This document shows, in pieces, positions 8,372 through 17,237 of a stretch of DNA of 64,000 nt (position 1 is its first letter; every line of letters begins with the position of its first letter). The stretch comes from Streptomyces sp. NBC_00190 (GTDB lineage: Bacteria; Actinomycetota; Actinomycetes; Streptomycetales; Streptomycetaceae): the NCBI RefSeq assembly GCF_036203305.1, contig NZ_CP108131.1, forward strand, positions 1 through 64,000. Direction: 5' to 3'. Under the pieces are notes generated by a model. The model was not told the DNA's origin. It worked only from the letters and a program-made list of their open reading frames with translations, and searched no databases. A program made the translations under genes and the position numbers.

Positions 8372-9133
8372 TCAGGCTGCGAGGCGCTCTACAAAGCGCC
8401 GGGCGTCGATCGGCGAGTTGGCGGCGCGTCGAGCTATGGCCGCTTCCGCCGCGTCGAACCAACTGGGCTTCGGGTACACCTGCTGCTTCCTGGCCCATTC
8501 GTTGTACTGGGGACCGAACTGGGAGGAGTGGAACTGAACGAGCCAGAACACGGCGAACGGGCTCACATCCCGAACCCGGGACCAGGCGGCGAACCAGGCC
8601 GGCAGCCTGTCGCGCGACACCTGGCAGCCCTGAAGGAAGCTCAGGTACTGCAGGATGTCGACGGGCATGGCCTGCCCGTTGACGATGCGGTGGGCCGTGC
8701 TTCGGGACAGGTTCCAGCCTTCGGCCCGCTCGGACAGCACTCGAAGCGACGGGCGACCGGCGGCAGCGTAGGCGTCCCGCAGGGCACGGCTCAGGTCGGC
8801 TTCGCTGGAGGCGAGGTCGGGCCGCGGTACGGCCGTAGAGCCGCTGGGCCGGCGCCAGGCCTCCTGCGCGCGGGAGTGGAGTTGCCGCGCGCGCTCGTGG
8901 TGGGGGGTGCCGCTGCTGATGCCACAGGCGCCCAGATACCCCTCAACGCACTCCCAGGTGGGCAGCGTCTTCCCAGACGCGGCGCGCTTGAGGGGGGAGG
9001 CTCCCCGCTGGCTGCGCTCCGCCAGCGTGCTGTAGGGGATACCGCCTCGCACGTCGCGGAGGAACTGGGCCAGCTCCCCCAGCGCGGGGACCGTGTGGTC
9101 GACAGGGGCTTCGGGGCGCCCCACCCGGCCCAC
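8372..9133 (-). CDS. HTH-domain protein with two XRE-like segments
   Basis: 253 residues. The first HTH-like segment is at about 15-70 (GGIPYSTLAERSQRG...LPTWECVEGYLGACG) and the second at about 115-170 (RPSLRVLSERAEGWNLSRSTAHRIVNGQ). The C-terminal half has a Trp/Tyr-rich stretch (PAWFAAW, YNEWARKQQVYPKP). Duplicated XRE-like domains of this style occur in many uncharacterised Streptomyces regulators. Its GTG start overlaps the stop of the upstream small membrane gene by one base (TAGTG), so the pair is co-translated. A terminator follows. Confidence 0.7.
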   Translation of the reverse strand: MGRVGRPEAPVDHTVPALGELAQFLRDVRGGIPYSTLAERSQRGASPLKRAASGKTLPTWECVEGYLGACGISSGTPHHERARQLHSRAQEAWRRPSGSTAVPRPDLASSEADLSRALRDAYAAAGRPSLRVLSERAEGWNLSRSTAHRIVNGQAMPVDILQYLSFLQGCQVSRDRLPAWFAAWSRVRDVSPFAVFWLVQFHSSQFGPQYNEWARKQQVYPKPSWFDAAEAAIARRAANSPIDARRFVERLAA

Positions 9134-9423
9134 TAGTTCACGCTCCCGTTGCCGGGGCCCCCGAGGGCGGCGTTCAGCAGCCGCCGCAGCAGGCCGCCCC
9201 CGCCGCCCTTGCCGTTCCTGACGTTGGAGGCGACCAGGACGGCGACGCTGACCGCGCCAGCGCCGCCCAGCAGGACGAGGATGTCCTGCACGGGCATGTG
9301 CGCGATGAGGCTGAGGAGCACGGCGGCCGCCAGATAGGCGGCGATGACGAAGGCGTGGGCCATGCCGAAGCGCACGCCGGAGGCCGGGGCCGAGGCCCCG
9401 TCGATCGTGTTCAATTCAGACAC
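9133..9423 (-). CDS. Small membrane protein co-translated with an HTH gene
   Basis: 96 residues with two hydrophobic helices (about 24-43 and 48-66) and a basic Gly-rich tail (NVRNGKGGGGGLLRRLL). The GTG at 9423 follows GAAGGG. Its stop overlaps the HTH start by one base. It repeats the small-membrane-protein plus HTH arrangement seen at 4169/4674. Function unknown. Confidence 0.65.
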   Translation of the reverse strand: MSELNTIDGASAPASGVRFGMAHAFVIAAYLAAAVLLSLIAHMPVQDILVLLGGAGAVSVAVLVASNVRNGKGGGGGLLRRLLNAALGGPGNGSVN

Positions 9424-10394
9424 CCTTCACGGGTAGGGGTCGACGGCCCTCTCTAGGGCCGCCGACCGGCTGCTACTGGCTCCAACAGGCCGAATTCCGC
9501 TAGGTGATTGGCGTCACCTGAGCAGCGGAACGAAGCACTGCCGACCAAGAATCCCAGCCCGTAGCCCCTCTACGCCAAGAGCCCTGTGTTGGCCCCGAAG
9601 ATGTCCCAATTGTTGGCCCCGAGCCCAACGCACCCGCATGACCTCTGACCTGCGAAAATGCTGCTTCCTGGGCGTCCGAAATTCATTGGCCCGACTTTTG
9701 TCCCAGCAAGGTAAGTGATACCTCAGCCACGGCGGCCGTAGCCTCAACCTCGTTACGCGCGCTATCCCCGATGGCGAGTCATGCGCGTTTACAGGCGCCC
9801 TGTCTGCTACTGGCTCCAACCAAGGCACACACCAGGGACATTGCGGGTCACGTTGGCGCGTGGCCCGCACGGCGGCCGATGAGCGTACCCACGGTGCGGA
9901 CATCGGCCTTTGCCGTACCCGAGGCAACCAGCGGACCAAAACCCGCACAACGCCACCTGAGGGCCTTTCAGGGCCCTCTCCAACAAAGGACCCGGGGTCT
10001 CGCCGTTCGGCCCTCACGCGGCCACGCAGAGCCCGTGCCGGGCCTGTCGCGGTCCCCACTCCGGCCGGAGAGGCCGGATCCTCTCCTCGCAGGGCTTCAG
10101 CAGTCGGCCGCACTCCGGTTCCGCCCCGAGGCTGTCGCACCCATCCCAGACCCACGGTTCAGACCCCCCCACCGCAGGACACACCGCTCGTGTCGCGCCG
10201 ACAGGCCGACCCGCACGACAGGCCCCCCACGACAGCTCCGGTGGGCTTCCCGCGCACGCGGGTGCACGCGCACGCGTGCACGCCTTGGGATCGGTCGCTC
10301 CGGCCGGGGCACACACAAAATCAGCCTCGGGGTCGGTGCCGGCGGGGCCGTGAGGGACCGTCACCAGGACACCGTCCGCACCAGGAAGCCGCAG
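9424..10394. other. Gene-free region with short repeats
   Basis: About 1 kb without a credible gene. A 17-base direct repeat CTGCTACTGGCTCCAAC occurs near 9470 and again near 9800. GTTGGCCCCGA occurs twice around 9588-9625. AGGTGA/TCACCT form a 6-bp inverted repeat at 9501-9518. A perfect palindrome GTGCACGCG-CA-CGCGTGCAC lies at 10262-10281. Bases 9640-9780 are less GC-rich. The mix of repeats would suit a replication origin or partition site, but no replication gene is beside it. Confidence 0.4.
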
Positions 10395-10565
10395 GCGCCC
10401 CGCTGAGCGCCTTTCGGGAACCGCTGCGACCGGAGGGGCCGGAGGGGCCGGAGGGGCCGGAACGGGCCGGAACGGGCCGGAACGGGCCGGAACGGGCCGG
10501 AGGGGCCGGAGGGGCCGGAACGGGCGGAGGGGCCGGAACGGGCTGTGAGACGCTCAGCGGGGCGC
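10395..10565. repeat. GGCCGGA tandem array inside a 15-bp inverted repeat
   Basis: Between 10431 and 10545, units of GGGGCCGGA and ACGGGCCGGA (9-10 bp) are repeated about eleven times. The array is bracketed by a perfect 15-bp inverted repeat, GCGCCCCGCTGAGCG at 10395-10409 and its complement at 10551-10565. It ends 8 bases past the stop of the HTH pseudogene. Possible iteron array, long hairpin terminator or recombination product. Confidence 0.7.
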
Positions 10566-10572
10566 ATAGCGG

Positions 10573-11375
10573 CTAGAACAGGGTTGCTGCGGCCTGCGGT
10601 TCGGTCTGCTGGGCGTAGGCGGCCAACTCGGGGTGCTCCCGGACCAGCTGCTCACGCAGCCGCCGGACCTCCTCAGCCTCCGCCGCCCGGCGGGCGCGGA
10701 CCTCCGCGCTCTTGGCCGCTTCGCGCCCGGCGTGCTCGGCGCAGGCGTCGGCCAGCATCGCGTTCCACTGGGCGGCCGCCTTGGCCCTCTCGGCCTGGGC
10801 GGCGTACGCCGCGTCCCGCTCGGCGAGCAGGTCCGCCGTGGCGTGCTCGATCAGCTCGGCCTCGGTCCGGTCGTGGCACTGCCAGCACAGGCCATCGGTC
10901 GGCCGGGTGCCCTTGCCGGTCGCTGTGCAGCCCTTGCCCTCGCAGTCCCACCACACCGGGGTCGGCCCGGTCTCCCCACGGGGCCCGGGCACGATGCCCT
11001 GCCGCCGCGCGGCAAGGCGTTCCGCCCTGCGCTTCTCGCACTTCGGGCAGACGTCCTGCGGGCCCAGTTGGATCCGGGCGCCGTCCTCGCACATCGGGTC
11101 CGGGCAATCCGTGGGCGGGCGCACCAGGCCCACCGCAACACCGACCGCTGAGCCGATCCCCTTGCCGCCCGGCAAGGCGTCCGTGGCGTAGCCGTGGTTC
11201 CACCACCGGCGCCGCACCCGCGCTGCCAGCTGCTCAGCGGACCGGCGGCCAGGGCGGCCAGGATCGTGTCCCGGATGACCACCGGCCGGTACTTCGGCAG
11301 CAGGACGGTCAGGGCCTCGGGCCAGGCAGCCTCCACCATGCCCACCGCCGCGGCCTGCTCGGCCGAGAACCGGGT
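10573..11375 (-). pseudogene. Broken HTH/zinc-finger protein of Streptomyces plasmid type
   Basis: The C-terminal frame (to 10573) reads SAEQLAARVRRRWWNHGYATDAL, then a Cys-rich part (DCPDPMCEDG...DVCPKCEKR...WDCEGKGC...CWQCHD) and a charged coiled-coil tail. Upstream sequence (LLPKYRPVVIRDTILAALAAGPLS) continues the protein in a different frame, with the shift near 11235. This resembles a known Streptomyces family of HTH proteins (ILAAL...EQLAARV.RRWW) common on plasmids. The N-terminus is lost where the IS3 element begins at 11376. Inactive as it stands. Confidence 0.6.
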
Positions 11376-11466
11376 TGAGGTTCCCCCGAGATGCGGGGAT
11401 GGGTGACAGAGGGTCAGATGGGTCTCATGAGAGGAGCCCAGACGATGCCTGCCCCGAGGAAGTACC

Positions 11467-13241
11467 CCAAGACCACGGAGTTATGGCTTGTCCGCCGCTG
11501 TCAACAGGGGCGAGGTATTTGGGAGAAGTGCCGGTCAGGGCAACGGGACTCCTGGTAGAGCGAGGAAGCCGACCAAGGTCTTCCCGCCTGAAGGAGCCCC
11601 GTTGCCCGTTCAGTGTTCCACCGTCACGCTCACGTCGTCCATCACCGTCGCCGACGGGGTCTTCGCTCCGGGGCATCTGGGCGAGCTGACCCGGCACCTG
11701 CCCTTTGAACTGGTCGATGACGTGCTGGAACGTACTGGCGGAACCCAGCGGAGGCTGAGGCTGCTGCCGTCGAGGGTGGGCGTCTACTTCGTGCTGGCAC
11801 TGGTTCTCTTCCCGCAGCTGGGCTACATGCGGGTGTGGGACAAACTCACCTGCGGGCTGCGCGGGCTCCTTCCACCGCGTCCGTCGGAGAAGGCGCTGCG
11901 AGAGGTGCGCCGGCGGCTGGGCGCCGCGCCGCTGCGGCTGCTCTTCGAGACACTGGCCGGTCCCGTGGCACAGCCGATCACACCAGGGGTGCGTTACAGG
12001 TGCTGGCGCACAGTCGCCTTCGACGGCTGCAGCTCCACCAAGGCTCCTGACCGGCCGCGAGTCTGCGCCTGGCTGGGCAAACACAAGCATCGTTACGGCA
12101 CGGACGGATATCCGATGCTGAAGATCATGGTGCTGTGCGAGACCGGAACCCGGGCCCTGCTCGGCGCCGTCTTCGGACCGACGCCCGAGAAGGAGACCGG
12201 TTACGCCGAGCAGCTGCTACCACTGCTGGACAACAGGATGCTGCTGCTCAACGACCGGGGCTTCGACTCCGACGACTTCCTCGCGAAAGTCGCGGCCACC
12301 GGCGCCCAGCTGCTGGTACGCCTGAAGGGAACACGGACACCCGCACGCTGGGCACTCCTGCCGGACGGGTCATTCCTGACCAGGATTAACGGGACCCGGC
12401 TGAGGATCATCGATGCGCACATCGCGGTGACGACCGCCAAAGGGCTGCGGCTGGAAGGCCACTACCGGCTGGCCACCACGCTGACCGATCACCGTCGCTA
12501 CCCCGCCGCAGAGCTGGTGGAGCTCTACCACGAGCGATGGGAGATCGAGTCCGCGTTCTACTCGCTTCGGCACACCCTGCAGCACGGCCTGGTGCTGCGA
12601 TCCCAGGACGCGACCGGGATCCAGCAGGAGCTCTGGGCTCACCTGACCGTCTACCAGGCACTGCGCCGCGCGATGGCCGAGGCCGTCGAGACCCTCCCCG
12701 GCGCCGACCCGGACCGCGCCTCCTTCACCGTCGCCCTGGAGACCGCAAAAGACCAGCTCATCGCCGCAGCCGACGTACTGCCCGACACCGGACCGGGACG
12801 AATCACACCGGCCCTGCTGCGCGATCTGCTCCCACCCCGCCGGGCCCGCGTCAACCCACGCCGCGTCAAATGCCCGATCTCCCGCTACGCCGCCCCGCCC
12901 CACCAGGCACAAGTCCTGGGCGCCTCCAGGATCACCAGCATCAGTGTCACCGTGAACCCCTCCGCCGGCCCAGGCCCCGACGGACGCCGCGACCGCACAC
13001 TGCAACTCCTGCGAACCGATCCCCACCGCACCTGGCGCGTATGTGAAATCGCCCGCGGTATCGGACTGGAGGATCCCCAAGGACTACGCGCAGAACTGGG
13101 ACGCTGGGTCCGCGAAGGAATCCTCCGCCGCACCGGCCGGGGCCTCTACACCCTCGAACCCGAGTGGACCACCCCAACCCACAAGCCCCTGTCCCCGCCC
13201 CTGTTGACAGCGGCGGACAAGCCATAACTCCGTGGTCTTGG
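11467..13241 (+). mobile_element. IS4-family insertion sequence, complete, 1775 bp
   Basis: Perfect terminal inverted repeats of about 45 bp, beginning CCAAGACCACGGAGTTATGG. It is flanked by a 7-bp direct duplication AAGTACC (11460-11466 and 13242-13248), proving insertion into IS3 orfA. One transposase gene fills it and its stop lies inside the right repeat. Confidence 0.9.
11602..13227 (+). CDS. IS4-family transposase
   Basis: 541 residues from a TTG at 11602 with AAGGAG 5 bases before; the longer frame from 11488 runs through the terminal repeat. The N-terminal domain typical of IS4 transposases (FAPGHLGELTRHLPFELVDDVLE) is followed by a DDE domain with VAFDGCSSTKAPD (first Asp), LLNDRGFDSDDF (second Asp) and the YHERWEIESAFYSLRHTL signature with the catalytic Glu (Y-x2-RW-x-IE). 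A C-terminal tail resembles a winged helix (TWRVCEIARGIGLEDPQGLRAELGRWV). The TAA stop is inside the right inverted repeat. It appears intact and could be active. Confidence 0.9.
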   Translation: MPVQCSTVTLTSSITVADGVFAPGHLGELTRHLPFELVDDVLERTGGTQRRLRLLPSRVGVYFVLALVLFPQLGYMRVWDKLTCGLRGLLPPRPSEKALREVRRRLGAAPLRLLFETLAGPVAQPITPGVRYRCWRTVAFDGCSSTKAPDRPRVCAWLGKHKHRYGTDGYPMLKIMVLCETGTRALLGAVFGPTPEKETGYAEQLLPLLDNRMLLLNDRGFDSDDFLAKVAATGAQLLVRLKGTRTPARWALLPDGSFLTRINGTRLRIIDAHIAVTTAKGLRLEGHYRLATTLTDHRRYPAAELVELYHERWEIESAFYSLRHTLQHGLVLRSQDATGIQQELWAHLTVYQALRRAMAEAVETLPGADPDRASFTVALETAKDQLIAAADVLPDTGPGRITPALLRDLLPPRRARVNPRRVKCPISRYAAPPHQAQVLGASRITSISVTVNPSAGPGPDGRRDRTLQLLRTDPHRTWRVCEIARGIGLEDPQGLRAELGRWVREGILRRTGRGLYTLEPEWTTPTHKPLSPPLLTAADKP

Positions 13242-13531
13242 AAGTACCCGCTGGAGTTGCGTGAGCGTGCGGTCCGGATGTACCGCACGGCCGAGCCGAA
13301 GCCTGTGATCCGCCGCATGGCCGAGGAACTCGGTGTGCACCACGAGGCCCTGCGTAACTGGATCCGTCAGGCCGAGGCCGATGCCGGCGAGCGAGGCGAC
13401 ATGCTCACCACCGCTGAGCGTGAGGAGCTGGCCGCCTTGCGCAGGGAGAATGCCCAGCTCAAGCGGGCGAACGAGGTCCTGCGGACGGCCTCGGCTTTTT
13501 TCGCGGCCCAGCTCGACCCGACCCGGCCCAG

Positions 13532-14452
13532 GTGACCGAGCTCGTCGACGAGCACCCGCACCTGGGGGTCGAGCCCGTACTCCGGGAACTGAACATCCCC
13601 TCCTCCACCTACTACCGCTGGCGCCAGGCCGAGACCGAGCCGTGCGAACGGCACCGCCGAGACGCCGAGCTGACCAGCAGGATCCGTCAGGTCCACGACG
13701 AGTCCGGCGGAGTCTATGGCTCACCCCGTGTGCACGCCGTCCTCAAGCGCGAGGGTGTCCATGTCGGCCGCAAACGCATCGAACGGCTCATGCGCCAGGC
13801 CGGCCTCGCCGGAATCAGCCCACGCCGGGGCAAGAGCTTCACCCGACGTGACCCAGACGCGGATCCGGCCCCTGACCTGGTGCAACGCGACTTCACCGCG
13901 AACCGGCCGAACCGGCTGTGGGTCACCGACCTGACCATGATCCCCACCGGGGAGGGCCCACTGTGGCTCTCCGCGATCCGCGACGCGTTCTCCCGCCGCG
14001 TAGTGGCCTGGGAAGCCTCCGCCCGCGCCGACGCCGACCTGGTCCTCACCTCGCTGGAATACGCCCTGGCCAGCCGCGAAGTCACCCCCAGCCAGCTCAT
14101 TCACCACGCCGATCACGGCTGTCAATACACGTCCGTGAAGCTCACAACACGCCTGGTCAGGGCCGGGATCCAGGCGTCCATGGGCTCGGTCGGCGACTCG
14201 TACGACAACGCCCTCGCCGAGAACCTGTGGATGGTGATCAAGACCGAGTGCATCCGCGGACGGGCCTTCGCCACCAGAGCCGAAGCGAACCTCGCGCTCT
14301 TTGAGTACATCGACGGCTTCTACAACCCCCGCCGCATCCAGAAACAGCTCGGCTATCTCAGCCCCATCGAGTACGAGGAAAAGCACTACGCCAACCAGGC
14401 AACGACCGAACAAGTGAACCTGAAACCACGTCAACCCGCCCTGACCAGCTAG
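13532..14452 (+). CDS. IS3-family transposase OrfB
   Basis: 306 residues. The GTG start overlaps the orfA stop by four bases (GTGA). The HTH-like N-terminus (GVYGSPRVHAVLKREGVHVGRKRIERLM) is followed by an rve-type integrase core: D in WVTDLTMI, D in HHADHGCQYTS and E in NALAENLWMVIKTE, the D,D(35)E triad of IS3. The C-terminus YNPRRIQKQLGYLSPIEYE is standard. Intact by itself, but its orfA is interrupted, so a fused transposase cannot form. Confidence 0.9.
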   Translation: MTELVDEHPHLGVEPVLRELNIPSSTYYRWRQAETEPCERHRRDAELTSRIRQVHDESGGVYGSPRVHAVLKREGVHVGRKRIERLMRQAGLAGISPRRGKSFTRRDPDADPAPDLVQRDFTANRPNRLWVTDLTMIPTGEGPLWLSAIRDAFSRRVVAWEASARADADLVLTSLEYALASREVTPSQLIHHADHGCQYTSVKLTTRLVRAGIQASMGSVGDSYDNALAENLWMVIKTECIRGRAFATRAEANLALFEYIDGFYNPRRIQKQLGYLSPIEYEEKHYANQATTEQVNLKPRQPALTS

Positions 14453-14713
14453 TCAGCCACTCCCGCACTGCGGGGGAACCTCACTCGTGGGCGTCTCCGA
14501 CCGGCTTGCGGTCCTGCCAGCTCGTCACTTCAGCTCCTTCTCAAGGCCGCCTCCCTTCGCGCCGGCCGCCTCCTGCAATCGGGGGAAATCTCCGCTCACC
14601 CCCTTGATCAGGTCCCCTGAACGTCCGTTGTTGTCAGTGCAAGGGTCCGATGTCGCGTTCGCGTCATCGGCGCCCGCCACGGAAGACCATCGCACGAGCA
14701 GGAGTGACCCACC

Positions 14714-15397
14714 ATGGCCTTGCTTACCCACACTTTGAGGCGGCGTGCCTCTGCCGCTGCCACCGTTCTGGCCCTGGGCGCCGCCCTGCCCCTCGCCATC
14801 GGGGCCACACCCGCATACGCCCAGGGCAACCTGGGCATTACGAAAACCCACGCGGGGGACTTCCCCCGAGGCGGGCAAGGCTTCTACCGGATCGTGATCA
14901 GCAATAACGATCAGGCCGCGGCCATCGGCGCAACGGTGATGACCGACGTCCTCCCCCAAGGCCTCACAATCGAGGATTTCTACACCCGCGGGCCCTTTGG
15001 CTCCTGTGGCGTGCACGCCACGGACACCGTGCTCACCTGTAACATCGATTCCCTGCCTCCCGACGCCGACTTCATTGTCGCGATCATCGTCAACGTGGCT
15101 GACGACGCTCCCTGCACCGTCACCAACACCGCCACCATCGTCGAGCAGGCCGGAGGCGGCCTCAGCGCCAGATCCAGTGACCAGGCCTCCATCACCGGCG
15201 GAACCTGCAATGGGAACGGCGGCACCGGGAACGGGAACGGTGGCAACGGGAACGGCGGCACTGGGAACGGTTCGTTCCTGCCCACCAACCTCAACCTCAG
15301 CGGCACCCTGCCGACATACAACAGCACCACGAACAACACCTTCCACAGCCAGGGAACAACCAACACCACCACCCAGGACTCGCACCCAAACCCCTGA
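14714..15397 (+). CDS. Secreted DUF11-like beta-sandwich protein with Gly/Asn linker
   Basis: 227 residues after AGGAG. A signal peptide (about 1-36, cut after TPAYA) is followed by one domain of the conserved-repeat type DUF11 (GNLGITKTHAGDFPRGGQGFYRIVISNN; VMTDVLPQGL; CNIDSLPPDADFIVAI; VTNTATIVE), an Ig-like fold of surface proteins. A GNGGTGNGNGG linker and a Thr/Asn-rich end follow, with no LPxTG anchor or C-terminal helix, so it should be released or weakly wall-associated. Two cysteine pairs may form disulfides. It stands alone between IS3 and IS5 remnants. Confidence 0.75.
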   Translation: MALLTHTLRRRASAAATVLALGAALPLAIGATPAYAQGNLGITKTHAGDFPRGGQGFYRIVISNNDQAAAIGATVMTDVLPQGLTIEDFYTRGPFGSCGVHATDTVLTCNIDSLPPDADFIVAIIVNVADDAPCTVTNTATIVEQAGGGLSARSSDQASITGGTCNGNGGTGNGNGGNGNGGTGNGSFLPTNLNLSGTLPTYNSTTNNTFHSQGTTNTTTQDSHPNP

Positions 15398-15455
15398 CAA
15401 CACCAGATCCACATCACCGGAGCTGGCTTCGTTGAGGGCCTGTGTGATGTCGTGA

Positions 15456-15963
15456 TCAGTCGGTGGCTTTGAGGAGGTCGTCGATCCAGATCATTGAGGC
15501 GCGGAGGTGGAGTCCGGCTGAGGTGGCTTTCCGGAGTCTTGTCATGGCGGGTGGCGATGCCTCGCCACGCCTTCAGCTTGTTGATCAGGCGCTCGACGGT
15601 GTTCCGTTCCTTGTAGAGGTCGGTGTCGTGGCTGACGGGCCGACCGCCCCCGCTGCCCTTCTTCATCCGGTTGGCGGCTTGCTCCTTCTTCTCCGGGATG
15701 ACTGCCTTGATACCGCGTTTGCGCAGGTAGGCGTGATTGCCGCAGGATGAGTAGGCTTTGTCTGCGACGACGGCACCGTGCCTGGTGCGGGGGCGGCCGA
15801 CGGGCAGACGGTTGCGTACCCTCTCGGGCACGGGGACGAATTGCGGGCCGTCCGCGGCCTTCCCGGCGGTCAGGACAAACGTGAGCGGACGACACTTGCG
15901 GTCCGCGGCGAGGTGGACCTTGCTGGTAAGTCCGCGGCCGCCGATCGCGCGAAGGCTGAGCAT
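15456..15963 (-). pseudogene. IS5-family transposase remnant (minus strand)
   Basis: The middle and C-terminal parts are recognisable: GGRGLTSKVHLAADRKCRPL, VVADKAYSSCGNHAYLRKRGI, AVIPEKKEQAANRMKKGS, RNTVERLINKLKAWRGIATR. Near 15540 a one-base shift puts the usual end (AGLHLRASMIWIDDLL) in another frame, stopping at 15456. The N-terminal part is missing and the sequence abuts an oppositely oriented fragment at about 15965. Inactive. Confidence 0.75.
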
Positions 15964-15965
15964 GT

Positions 15966-16172
15966 AGCGCGGCGCCAGGAGGAGGAGTCTGGCGTCGAGT
16001 CCAGCGAACGTCTCGGCCGTCGCAGATGGGGTATCGAACGCACCATGTCCTGGCTCACGGCTACCGTCGGCTCAACCACCGCCACGAACGCAATCCCCGC
16101 AACTACCTGGCCTTCCTCAGCCTCGCAGCCGCCCTCTGCTGCTACAAACGACTCGTCCGCCTCACCACATAG
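15966..16172 (+). pseudogene. IS5-family transposase C-terminal fragment (plus strand)
   Basis: Only the tail of a transposase: RRRWGIERTMSWLT, then after a one-base shift YRRLNHRHERNPRNYLAFL and ALCCYKRLVRLTT-stop at 16172. The catalytic Glu region (ERTMSWL) is present; the rest is missing. A closely related fragment ends at 30555. The CTAA target of the next IS5 element begins 9 bases after the stop. Confidence 0.7.
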
Positions 16173-16400
16173 GACATGGTCTAAGTAGCCGTTGCTCTAT
16201 CGATCAAGGTGGTCGTGAGTTCGAGTGTGGTTGCCCGGCCGGGTGATCTTCGGCCGGTCTGGGCATGAAGGCAGGGCCTCCCGAACAGCTCGTGGGTGTC
16301 GAATCCATCCGAGCGTCAGGAGACCCTGGTGCCGCAGTCTTTCGTGCTGTCCCCCGCGTCGTCCAACTCGCCTTCCCGGTCGTGTGACTGCCTCGCCCAC

Positions 16401-17237
16401 ATGTACGGGAACGCGAGCGATCGTCCGAGCCGGGAGCCCCGATATCCGTCGGACATGACGGACGCGGAATGGGCCGAGGTCCGTGCCGCACTTCCGGTGC
16501 CGGGCTGGCTGGAGGGCCGCGGCGGACAGCCGGAGGGCTATTGCCACCGGCAGATGGTCGACGCGGTCCGCTACCTGGTCGCGGGCGGCGTCACCTGGCG
16601 GGCGATGCCCGCGGACTTCCCCGCGTGGGACCGCGTCTACGCCTTCTTCCGACGCTGGCGCGACAAAGGCCTGACGGCCGAGTTCCACGACCGGCTCCGC
16701 GACCGGATCCGTGAAGCGGCCGGCCGCGACCTGGAACCGACGGCGGGCATCATCGACGCCCAGTCGGTGAAAGGCGCCGCATCGATGCCGGCCGCGACCA
16801 GGGGCTTCGACGGCGGCAAGAAGGTCAACGGCCGCAAGCGCCACATCGTGGTGGACACCCTCGGTCTGCTGCTGACCGTCGTGGTCACGGCGGCATCCGT
16901 CACTGACCGGGACGCGGGACAGACACTGCTGGCCCGGCTGCGCGAGCGGCACTGGCGCATCACGCTGGTCTGGGCCGACGGCGGCTACACCGGCCAACTC
17001 GTCGACCTCGCCCGCAACGTGCTGCGGATCGCGCTGACGGTGGTCAAACGCAGCGACGACACCACAGGCTTCGTCGTCCTGCCGAAAAGATGGCTGGTGG
17101 AGCGCACGTTCGCATGGCTGATGCGCTCACGCCGCCTGGCCCGCGACTACGAAGCCCGCACCGACAGCGCCGAGGCGATGATCCTGTGGTCGATGAGCAT
17201 GCTCATGAGCCGTCGCCTCGCCCGGCGACGGCACTGA
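16401..17237 (+). CDS. IS5-family transposase
   Basis: 278 residues from the ATG at 16401; an upstream in-frame extension to 16296 is possible. The N-terminal DUF4096-type domain (YPSDMTDAEWAEVRAALP; GVTWRAMPADFPAWDRVYAFF) is followed by a DDE core with IIDAQSVKGAAS (first Asp), WADGGYTGQL (second Asp) and the late VERTFAWLMRSRRLARDYE (Glu). Full-length for the IS5/IS427-like group and in a single frame. No clear ribosome site. The C-terminus overlaps the convergent accessory gene. Confidence 0.85.
   Translation: MYGNASDRPSREPRYPSDMTDAEWAEVRAALPVPGWLEGRGGQPEGYCHRQMVDAVRYLVAGGVTWRAMPADFPAWDRVYAFFRRWRDKGLTAEFHDRLRDRIREAAGRDLEPTAGIIDAQSVKGAASMPAATRGFDGGKKVNGRKRHIVVDTLGLLLTVVVTAASVTDRDAGQTLLARLRERHWRITLVWADGGYTGQLVDLARNVLRIALTVVKRSDDTTGFVVLPKRWLVERTFAWLMRSRRLARDYEARTDSAEAMILWSMSMLMSRRLARRRH

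Larger units (their letters stand above)
11444..13535 (+). pseudogene. IS3 orfA, split by the nested IS4 element
   Basis: The first seven codons (MPAPRKY) lie at 11444-11465. The rest resumes at 13248 (PLELRERAVRMYRTAEPKPV...) and ends at 13535. Removing the nested element and one copy of the AAGTACC duplication restores one 102-residue frame with the IS3 HTH (VIRRMAEELGVHHEALRNWIRQAE) and leucine-zipper region (ELAALRRENAQLKRANEVL). OrfA binds the ends and joins OrfB for transposition; here it is inactive. Confidence 0.85.
11376..14483 (+). mobile_element. IS3-family element interrupted by an IS4-family element
   Basis: Terminal inverted repeats TGAGGTTCCCCCG at 11376-11388 and its complement at 14471-14483, with similarity continuing inward (GTGCGGG). 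Without the nested element it would be about 1.33 kb with overlapping orfA and orfB, as usual for IS3. No matching short target duplication is visible (GGT left, CTC right), so the flanks may have been rearranged. It cuts the HTH gene to its left. Confidence 0.8.

Noticed and set aside
9514..10576. Frames of 211-238 codons in the gene-free tract
   Set aside because: Low-complexity Arg/Pro/Thr translations, overlapping each other on both strands, and running through the GGCCGGA array; no start support.
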